Assembly: GCF_016545825.1 (NCBI RefSeq)
Contig: NC_052620.1
Span: 2,170,001-2,234,000 of the forward strand
DNA from: Eucalyptus grandis
Lineage: Eukaryota; Streptophyta; Magnoliopsida; Myrtales; Myrtaceae
Length of the DNA stretch: 64,000 nt
Direction of reading: 5' to 3'
A model generated the notes under the pieces. The model searched no databases. It was given only the letters and a program-made list of their open reading frames with translations, and had not been told where the DNA came from. This document shows positions 56,140 to 64,000 of this stretch, piece after piece (the stretch's first letter is position 1; each line of letters starts with the position of its first letter). The translations under genes and the position numbers were made by a program.

Positions 56140-58755
56140 TGTTGACATCTAAATTTTGGCGACCCATTTAGACATTTAAAAAAATTAGGGGTTAATTTTA
56201 TCCCTGAAAAAATAAAATCACATGGCATATAGTTTAGGAACATTTTTGTTTATTTTGTTGGACCGACGGCGAGTGCAAAATTTTTCACATATTCCGTTCA
56301 GATTCTTCACATATTTAGGCAATATACACCAAAGGATATATTTTCAAGCAAAAAGGAAAATTTTGGATGGGATATTTGATAAATACAAAAGGTAATATTG
56401 CGCGGGGTGCAACGATATATTCAGTGGTATTTTGCATGAGCAAAATTAGAAAGTAAAATATACCACGAAGATCTAATTTTTGGCTTATAAAAAGGACCGC
56501 GTACGGACAAAGTTGAGAGGGAGGCCACACAATTGATACATACGGCCTCAATTCTGAAAAAGGAGGACATTGAATATACGACACTTTTAAGAGAGATAGA
56601 GACGGAGAAGAGCGCGTCGCGGTTGAGCCCCGTCTTGGCCGTGACCTTGCTTTCATCGGTTTGTGGTGCTTTACTTCGACGACCAATGCTCCTCCCGCGG
56701 GTCTCATGCTCCGACGCCACACTCTTTGTTCCGAGACAACTCGCCGCGTTGATTTCTAGCCTGTTCGATGAGTCCGTTGCGTTGCTGGTCATGAAGTTCA
56801 TTGCACCCACAAAGACATAGCTCCTCTAGATCTTCGCCACAACTACGTTGCTACTCCCGCTCTCGCTCCGAGACCACACATCGATGTTGTGTGCGTCGTG
56901 GCCCATTGATGGCATCCCTATGTTGCCGATCTAATCGTTGGAGATTCTCTAGCAAGACACCGAGCTGCCATCTTTGCTGGTTTTTTTTTTTTTTCGGATG
57001 ATCCTTCTTATTATCTCCGTCATCGAGAAAACGATTCATCCAAAGATGAGGATTGAAGGCCATGAGTCTTAAGAGGTGGGTTTTGTCTTTTTCCATAAAA
57101 TCTTGCTAACCCAAGTCAATAATATTGTCGAGAGAAAGCCAACAGCCGTGAGTCCAAGAAATAAAGAACAATCGGAAAGGAAGTGGCAACCGAGGACTTC
57201 GACCGGCAAGACACACGATACCTGCATTTGAGAAGAAGTCCATTGCCAAGCTCAGCCAGTTCAATTGCTCCTCGTTGCCATGAGTTCTCATTCCAGCGAG
57301 ATACTTGGCTGAACCATCGTCATAACCGTGCTACGTGAATCACCATTCGCGAGCCGACAAATTCGAATTGGGAAGCAATATACGTACAATATTCAAATTA
57401 GGTAAAATTTCTTATCCAAAATAATTTGAATATTTTATTTCCTACTTGCTGAATATTAGATCTCCTCAAGTAACAGGTAAAATCTATTGGGATTTGTTCC
57501 TAATTCGCAACCGCATACGGATTTTTTATTCCATCTATAAGGCTTTAGATGGAATAATTAACCACGCGGGAGTAAAATTGATATCTTGATCTTTAAGGCT
57601 TAAGATCAATTTATCGACTTTATTAGCGAAATAAATAAGCTTGAATTTCAATTCGAATGGTGGATAGCATTTTGACGATCATGGATGGTTTGATGTTTAT
57701 CTCTTAATTGTTTTGTTTATCCCGAAAATACAAAAAATTGCGTTTGCATGTCATGTAGAATTATGGCATATTTTGTACGTCATTGCATATTAGGGTTAAA
57801 TTGCACTTAGTTTTAGGTAATATTTTTCTTAATTTATCATAAGTTTAGGTATTTTCTTAAATAGATTGCATTTTAGGATTATTTAGGTTAAGATAATGTT
57901 TTAGTTTAAATTAGGATTTGGCTCAACCTAATTCCTAATATAAATTAAATAGGATCTTAATTTAATTAGGTAATTTTCACATTTCACCTAATTTCGAATT
58001 TCATGAAAAATACAAAAAAAATGCCATAGGTTAAATTAGTTTTATTATTTAGGATAAAATGCATTCTTTTAGGAAAAAGAAAAAATGTCATATGCACGTC
58101 ATTAGGGTTAGATTCATTGAGATGCATGTCATTTAGTATTTTTGCTAGGCCCATTTAATTAGAAATTACATGTCATTAGAATTAGGTTATTTAGTTAATA
58201 TTGCATCGCATATTGCATAATTTTCATTAAATAAGTGAAAAAAAGAGAATTTGCGTGTTAATTAGAAACCATATCCAAGGTTGTTGATATGGATTTTGGA
58301 TTAACATTGCGGATGCTTTCGTTGCTACGAGGTAAGTCCCGCATTTTCTATTTGCTTTATTGGGTGTTAAATTGATGGATTGCGCACCCGCATGATCGCA
58401 TTACATGTTAGGGAAATAAATATAAAATCAATCCAAACCGCTTGCCAAACGTTTTTCAAAATAAAAAGAAAGGTACCGAAAGGGCATTAGAGGAATCTAG
58501 TGTAATCAAGTCCCCGTACCCATAGTCTCTGGTTCGTAGGAGTAAAATAATTCTCCAGTTATTTTACTTGGGTTTCTAATCGACCCACCAAAAATAGATT
58601 AGTGGCGACTCCTAATTGAAAATCAATTGCATGTTATAAACTTGAACCTAAGTCGCGAATTGGTATGGGCTTGGGAGAGCCTGAGTTAAGTCTAGGCTTA
58701 ACAATCCATTAGCCAAATCCTAGGTGGTTCACATCCGAAAAAATTGGTCGCGACA
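56140..58755 (+). repeat. 3' LTR of the non-autonomous element
   Basis: 2616 bp, near-identical to 48621-51235, TGTTGACATC...GGTCGCGACA. Scattered substitutions and 1-2 base indels only. Its TATA box is at 56486-56493. It is followed directly by the ATGGG duplicate and LINE sequence. Confidence 0.95.
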
Positions 58756-58760
58756 ATGGG

Positions 58761-59075
58761 AAAGAAAAACAATGGCCTCCGCGAGCAAAGCACGAAACTC
58801 CCACAAAGTGGCGATCTCTCATCTCACACAACGTCAACGAGGGTGAGGCAATCGAATTCAATCACAAGTTTAGTACAATGGAGTCCTTGTTGCAGCAGAT
58901 GTTGAAGGGTGAAGGTAAGTGCTTGGATCTTTGCCTCAAGAGCCGACGTCAATGGAAATCTTCTCGAAAAGTAACCCGTAAGTCGACCTTGGTAATCTAT
59001 GCAAAAACAGGCCATCGATCCTTCCGTGCTTCCCAACTGATAAGCACCATCGATGTTGCATTTTAGGGTTCCCAC
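58761..59075 (-). pseudogene. RNase H N-terminal part of the split LINE
   Basis: 58824-59075 reads MGTLKCNIDGAYQLGSTEGS (first Asp), SALEAKIQALTFTLQHLLQ (Glu) and KLVIEFDCLTLVDVV (third Asp retained, unlike the ESNN of the other LINE). After a stop the same frame family continues WEFRALLAEAIVFLS up to the insertion point at 58761. It then resumes at 48615 with HFPNLM when the LTR element and one ATGGG are ignored. The Met at 59075 is an internal residue. Confidence 0.92.
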
Positions 59076-59299
59076 ATCTGGAAGTCTCCAAAGCTGTGCA
59101 GGATTTAGAGTATCATGCCCTGTTCTTGATTGGGTGGAAGTAGGGATCTGGTATAATCTGGTCTATGCAACAGCCGCCTCAACTACGAGGGTTGGATCTG
59201 GTTGCTGGTTGTGGAAAATGAAGTTGTTTCACATCCGCCAGATCTGCTAAAGGACATTTGTAATGATTTCCAGTCCAGGTGAATGTTTGGGTGTTGTCG

Positions 59300-59900
59300 C
59301 TCTTACTAATAACCATGCATCTAGACGATGGATCGTGTTAGGTAGAGGTTGTAGATTGATCTATGGGTGAGTCCAGATAGCACGAGTCCATGAGCAATGT
59401 AGAAAGAGATGCTCTAGGGTTTCAGGAGTATTCTGTCGACACGGTTTGCATAAGGGATCCGTGATAATGTGACGTTGAAATAAATTTGCTCTGGAAGCTA
59501 GTGCGTTTTGACAAACTGACATAGGAATGTTTTGATTTTTAGTGCTATTTCATTGCCCATATTCGTCACCATAAAATCCTGGGATTCTGGTGAGATGTTG
59601 ATGCTCTTGTCACCGTGGTTGCTTGTTGTCTACATTATAGTATGGTAGTTGCTTTTCGCAGTATATAGACCAACCTTCGTGGCTGTCTAAACTAATATAT
59701 CTTCTGTATATAGAGGTCTTACTGGAATGGTAAGAACCTTTCCAGTAGGACCTCTGCTATGACCTATTCTCCTAAGAACCTGTGGAGCAGTGATTGGTTC
59801 TAATTATGGTGGATCGGATCAATAAGATTAGCCACCATTAATGGTTCTTCTCTAGTCTTAGGTCCATGGAGAATTCCCATTGATAACCACTGATCTTCAC
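59300..59900 (-). pseudogene. zf-RVT domain of the split LINE
   Basis: On the minus strand around 59490-59360 the pattern ANLFQRHIITDPLCKPCRQ and ETLEHLFLHCSWTRAIWTHP can be read. It keeps the C-x2-C and H-x3-HC residues that the other LINE copies have lost. Elsewhere in this interval frames are broken. Confidence 0.82.
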
Positions 59901-61088
59901 TTATTCTGATCTTATTTCCATTACCAATTGACTAGTGTATGTATGGTAGAATAGCATCTCTGCCCATTAGAATGCTCTGCCATCCCCAGGATGGTCGAGT
60001 TCCTCTATCTGCCGATTGGAAGTCTTTTGAGTGAAAGTACAGATCTTTAAAAATTTGACTCCATAAATCTTGAGGCTTTTGTAATAATCTCCAAGCCTGC
60101 TTTCCAAGCATCGCTCTATTAAATGCTATAAGGTCACGAAAGCCCAGGCCTCTGTTATCTTTGCTTCCTTTAAGAACTTCCCACTTCTAATGGATTCCTG
60201 CTTTATTCTAATAATTTCTCCACCAAAATCTAGCAATACTTTTTTCAATAGATTTGCAAATAGATAGAGGCTACTTGAAGATCAACATAGCGTAATGTGG
60301 AAGTGCATGTACAACAAATTGAATAAGAATTTCCTTACCTCCTTTTGATATTAATTTCTCTTTCCATCCCTCTAATTTTGCATTTACTCTTCCTATTATC
60401 CAAGAGAACATCTCCCTCTTTGATCAACCCCAGTCAGATAGTATTCCTAAATATTTGCCATACCTTTGTAGCACAGGTGTTCTAAATTCCTGCGACATAT
60501 TTTCCTACAAGCTAAAAGAAAAATGTTTACCGAAAATCATGCCAGACTTGTTGTGGTTCACTACCTGTCCCGTAGCCACACAATACTAATTTAAAATGTT
60601 AGCAAAGTTTTGGCATTCCTAAATGTTACCATCTAGGAAGAAGATTGCATCATCATCGAAAAATAGATGGGACAGGGTAAGACACCACCTATTTAACTTA
60701 ATACCCTTGATGTGTCCCAAACTGATAGCTTGATTAATAAGACTTGATAAAACATTTGCCAGCAAAATAAAAATATATGGAGATAGAGGATCACCCTGTC
60801 GGAGGCCCTGAGATGGGTAAAAATAAGGTAGTTGCTCTCCATTAAATTTCACACTAAAAGACGTTGTGATGCACTGCATTATCCACGGAACCTATCTTGG
60901 ATGGAACCCCAATTTAAGAAGTTAGTCGTGAAGGAAATCCCATTCTACTCTGTCGTACACCTTTTGCATGTCGGTCTTTAGGATTGCATTTCTGGGTCTT
61001 AAATTGATGAAGAACTTCTTGAACGATTAAAATATTATCTTGAATTTGTTGTCCACTCACAAAAGCCGACTGTTCCTTAAAAATCAGA
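59901..61088 (-). pseudogene. Reverse transcriptase fragment of the split LINE
   Basis: 60619-60879 holds [20 protein letters not shown] and the catalytic motif as LFFDDDAIFF (usual FADD has become FDDD). 60914-61085 starts inside the domain at IFKEQSAFVSGQQIQDNIL. The 5' truncation falls here, against the target duplication at 61089. 59950-60600 holds the thumb and connection in broken frames. This LINE is related to but distinct from the one at 8664 and 24714. Confidence 0.88.
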
Positions 61089-61103
61089 TAATTTTGGACT
61101 ATG
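61089..61103. repeat. Target duplication of the minus-strand LINE, right copy
   Basis: Identical to 48385-48399 (15 bp). It marks the 5'-truncated end of the LINE. Confidence 0.93.
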
Positions 61104-62512
61104 TTGAATGATGAATTATTGGGTAGATTTAGAGGTTGTTGACATGTGAAATCATACAATAAGGATATTTGCTGTTCCGAATTTTTTTCAGTTAATCATG
61201 TCTCAGAATAATTTGCATTATGGAGGCATCTTCCCAACGAAACCTAACTCCTCCACCGTGGCACAACAACAAAATCATTCCATACAACTACCGGCTGCGC
61301 TCATGAATGGATCAAGAGATGATGACATAATAGAAGATACCTACAAGCTTTCCAATGGAAAGACTGCTATCCATATAATTAGGGAGGTTCATAATCAGGA
61401 TGTGGCCCTACTCTTTCCTACTTCCTGACAACGCTAGAGGAACATTTTGGCTTAACCGTGAAACCTAAATTAACCGACGGAGTGGCACCTTAGAAGGAAA
61501 GGAGCATAAAGTCAAGGTGACGGGAGGAAAGTTCATCTCCTGTCCACATTGATTAGCAAACTGTTTACGAATAAAAAGGTCGATGGTTTGGCTTGTTTTT
61601 ATGTTTTTCGTTGAAATTTCAAAGTATTTAATTTTAACTTATCATTAGGGTATTTTTCATATTTTGATTATTTTCATATTGATGCACTAAAAACTGTATC
61701 AAATATGCGCGTGCTAAGAGATGGCCAAGCCCCTTCAACAATCAATATTTTTTCATGCCTTTGATGTTTAGTTTTAATTGTCTCCTTGTATTTCATGGAT
61801 TTTTGTTTCGTAGGTTGAATTGCGAGTATACAGTCTGAATTGGAAGTATATAGTCTCTCCAATGATTCCATGGTACATATGAGGATTTGACTATCGGAAC
61901 ACACTTTATTTTACAAATACAAGCGACCGATAATTCGCTCCATTGAAGTGACTTGCATCTAGCAACTTCTCCTATTGATTAGCTAAATCGATTATGGAAT
62001 CATTACTTAAGCTTCAACTAGAACTTAAACAAAAACCCATTAGATCACAATCCAAAAGATGATGTTTTTATATCTTACAAAAAAAATAAATGGACGCTTT
62101 GCGTCCGGAGAAATAAATGTAACTATATTCCGATGCTAAAATCTTTATTTTTCATTATTCACACGAAAACCTCAAAGTGAATAAAAATATATAGTTTTAT
62201 GGACTCATTTGTTGGTAAGAGTAATCGAGTGAAAAACTGGTTTTGGAGATATGTACATCTAACTACTTCGGCTTTCTTGAACTGTCAAACAATAATAACT
62301 GCCTTTCAACTGCTTTTAATAAGCTTGGCGCTTAGTTCAGGCTTCATAAAAGCCATGGCTGCCTGCAAATCAAACCTCCCCGAGCCATTTTGCATTTTAT
62401 ATCCAAGAGTTTCAGAGAGAGAAACCACCATCACAGAGCTTTAGTTTTCCGCTGGAGCTACACGAGTTTTTCTTCCTTGGAGAACCGAGAGAATTCTCTT
62501 CTCTCTGATCTA
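61104..62512. other. Intergenic region upstream of the 62.5-kb gene
   Basis: No recognised gene. A 76-codon frame at 61198-61428 matches nothing known to me. TATA-like sequences lie near 62188 (AATATATAG) and 62396 (TTTATATCC). The second is about 115 bp before the ATG and followed by a CT/GA-rich leader, so it is the better candidate promoter. Confidence 0.5.
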
Positions 62513-63241
62513 ATGGAAAGAGCCCAAGATTCACAAAGGACAAGCGGAAATGGCGACGAGTCTGAAGAAACATCAAGGCAGTCGCAATCGCATCAGCGAC
62601 TTGATTGTTTTATTCTTTTTGATCAAAGGCGACTTAATTATTCGGTACCGGGTCGCTACTACTTGATGCAAACTTCAGAGAACTTCATTTTCGCTTTGCG
62701 AAGCATTAATGCTGGTGATCGAGCAGGCGAGGATCAAACTGCGAGCGTTTACCCCGAACGAGAGGGGGAGAATGTTCCTGATGATCAGACGGGGACAGCC
62801 CAAGATCAAGAATTGGCTGACGGGTTGCATCGAAGGGAAAGCGACGGTGATGTTGATGATGATCGAAGGGGAAGGGTTGACTCCGAACAAGAGCGAGAGA
62901 AGGTTGCTCCTGATGATCAAACAGCGAGGGTCGAAGGCCAAGAATGGGCGGAGGGACCGAGTATGATTCCTGATCAAGAATCGAAAGCGGGATCTCGCGG
63001 ACAGAGAAGAGACGACTGCATTTTGACACTTGATAGCACTGATACGATTTTAAGGCAGCGGCCATTACTCGGGTCAAATAGTGGAACGGAAAATCAGAGT
63101 GCCGCAACTAAAGGTCAAGATTCGATGCATTCTGTCACGCGGGAGAGTGCAGGCGGCGGATCGAGGCAGACGGAATGGCCACAACTGTTCGAACGTTTGA
63201 GGGTTGCAGACGAGAAGAAGAAAAAGGAAGCGCAGGAGTAA
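62513..63241 (+). CDS. Hypothetical hydrophilic protein, 242 aa
   Basis: Start chosen at 62513, after a typical plant leader (TCTTCTCTCTGATCTA). An in-frame ATG 41 codons upstream gives a less likely start, because its extension looks like untranslated sequence. The protein begins MERAQDSQRTSGNGDESEET. Residues about 31-66 are the only mixed hydrophobic part (LDCFILFDQRRLNYSVPGRY). The rest is charged and probably disordered. A DQT-centred segment recurs about three times (near residues 73-75, 91-93 and 135-137; the last two as PDDQT followed by QE-A-G). The C-terminus is Lys/Glu-rich. No known domain is recognised. AATAAA follows at 63481. It may be a host gene or a retrocopy of a gene related to 13995. 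Confidence 0.5.
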   Translation: MERAQDSQRTSGNGDESEETSRQSQSHQRLDCFILFDQRRLNYSVPGRYYLMQTSENFIFALRSINAGDRAGEDQTASVYPEREGENVPDDQTGTAQDQELADGLHRRESDGDVDDDRRGRVDSEQEREKVAPDDQTARVEGQEWAEGPSMIPDQESKAGSRGQRRDDCILTLDSTDTILRQRPLLGSNSGTENQSAATKGQDSMHSVTRESAGGGSRQTEWPQLFERLRVADEKKKKEAQE

Positions 63242-64000
63242 AAGAAGGAACGAAGGAGATGGAACCGAGAGGGAGAGAAACCATACAAATTCCTTAGCAA
63301 TGGTGCAGTATGTTCTTGGAATCTCTCTCGCAAAGCATGATGATAAGTTTCTTCTCGGGCTTTTCTTCGTTAAGGGGTTTTTTAGGCGCTTCCTTCATTT
63401 TTTTTTTTTTTTTTTTTTGGTTTCTTTGTGTGTAAGCCTTCGCGTGAAATTGATTTTCACGGATGAATATTCTTGGTGAAAATAAAGATTTTTGGCAATG
63501 AAAAATGAAGGGTCAGATTTTCCAGAGAAAGTTTGGACGTGTAGTTAATTTTTTTGTGCTCTCCTATCCTTTATTCCTTTCTGTTGACTTAGGTTAGGTT
63601 AATTGGATCATCATCATCTTCATCATTACTATCTCTGGTTTTATTGCCCCTCTGTTGCACGGTTTTTTTCTTAAATCTGCAAATTAGAGAGGAGTAAATA
63701 AATCTTCGATAACATAATTACTAATGCTGGTATCGTGACTAAAAGTTCTCTTTATTGGCGATATATTTCCCATCACTGAATTTTTGTAATAGCAAAACCA
63801 ATGAAATATCGTAAATTATGTTAAAAAAAAATTGAAGACATGTTTCGTGATATTTTTCCTCGCAAAATAGATTGTCTGTGTAATAAAAATGAAATACAAT
63901 TTTAATCTGCCAATTAGATTTCTCAAAATTTGGGGCACCGATTAAAAAATGTATGTATTTAATTTCATAATCACAAAATAGTGGAAAACTATATTGTAAG
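63242..64000. other. 3' flank of the hypothetical gene
   Basis: Contains a 20-base T-run near 63400-63418 and a poly(A) signal. Beyond 63500 the sequence is AT-rich and nothing is recognised. Confidence 0.5.
63481..63486 (+). terminator. Candidate poly(A) signal
   Basis: AATAAA, 240 bp after the stop of the 62513 gene, with T-rich sequence upstream. Confidence 0.4.

Larger units (their letters stand above)
48621..58755 (+). mobile_element. Non-autonomous Tat/Ogre-like LTR retrotransposon
   Basis: A 10.1-kb element with complete 2.6-kb LTRs, an intact primer site, a PPT, and a 5-bp duplication ATGGG (48616-48620 and 58756-58760). The 4.9-kb interior has no protease, RT, RNase H or integrase. 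It keeps a Gag N-terminal ORF, sequence matching the protease-RT intron of the element at 31979-48084, and a long 3' region with 11 hairpin units. Both LTR ends and the interior blocks are homologous to the autonomous-type element, so it belongs to the same broader family and presumably depended on it. The LTRs look very similar to each other, suggesting a fairly recent insertion. Confidence 0.92.
48400..61088 (-). mobile_element. 5'-truncated L1-type LINE split by an LTR element
   Basis: Read leftward: partial RT from about 61085, zf-RVT near 59360-59490, RNase H 59075-58761. Then comes the LTR element 48621-58755, then the RNase H end at 48620-48430 and the poly(A) seen as T-run 48401-48414. 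Without the LTR element the LINE is about 2.55 kb. The 15-bp duplications at both ends prove one insertion event. Confidence 0.95.

Noticed and set aside
61198..61428. A 76-codon frame upstream of the 62.5-kb gene.
   Set aside because: Protein-like at first sight, but alone, with no splice context and no recognisable family.

Overview
The window is a transposon-dense stretch of a plant nuclear genome. The evidence is plant-type Ty1/copia (SIRE-like), Ty3/gypsy Tat/Ogre-like (two RNase H domains, tRNA-Arg-type primer site) and L1-type LINE sequences, plus plant-style TATA boxes and introns. It is probably a eudicot, but the species cannot be named from sequence alone. Almost every coding stretch is a decayed retroelement. 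Two possible host loci remain, at 13.77-14.48 kb (with a duplicate at 29.92-30.63 kb) and at 62.51-63.24 kb.

Layout. (1) 1-8663: a SIRE-type copia element on the + strand. Only the last 23 bp of its 5' LTR lie in the window; its 3' LTR is 7774-8663. It sits inside an L1 LINE. (2) 8664-24613, segment A: the LINE 3' part, AT-rich flank with a candidate host promoter and exons, a MULE-like foldback element (14520-15979), then the 3' LTR, 3' UTR and integrase of a minus-strand Tat/Ogre-like element. (3) 24614-24713: exactly 100 N. (4) 24714-about 39300, segment B: the same order again with small differences, without the copia and MULE insertions. It continues into the rest of the Tat/Ogre-like element (pol, an intron, gag, ORF1, a truncated 5' LTR) up to 48084. 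(5) 48385-61103: a minus-strand LINE with a 15-bp target duplication. It is split by a plus-strand non-autonomous Tat/Ogre relative (48621-58755, 2.6-kb LTRs, ATGGG target duplication). (6) 61104-64000: flank and a hypothetical 242-codon gene.

How the parts relate. The minus-strand element at 31979-48084 has all enzyme domains of the family, though broken. The element at 48621-58755 has LTRs, primer site, a Gag N-terminus, remnants of the protease-RT intron and a long 3' region, but no pol. Both carry in their 3' regions an array of short imperfect hairpins (8 units and 11 units) in the same sense orientation. Stem variants are compensated (GTA/TAC in most units, GAA/TTC in the pol-proximal units). 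This shared structured array is the most interesting signal here.

The A/B repetition around a 100-N gap looks more like two uncollapsed haplotypes joined by a scaffolder than a true tandem duplication. Segment B starts only 30 bp before the empty site of the copia insertion seen in A. All calls rest on reading the sequence and recognising families; no search or alignment was run.
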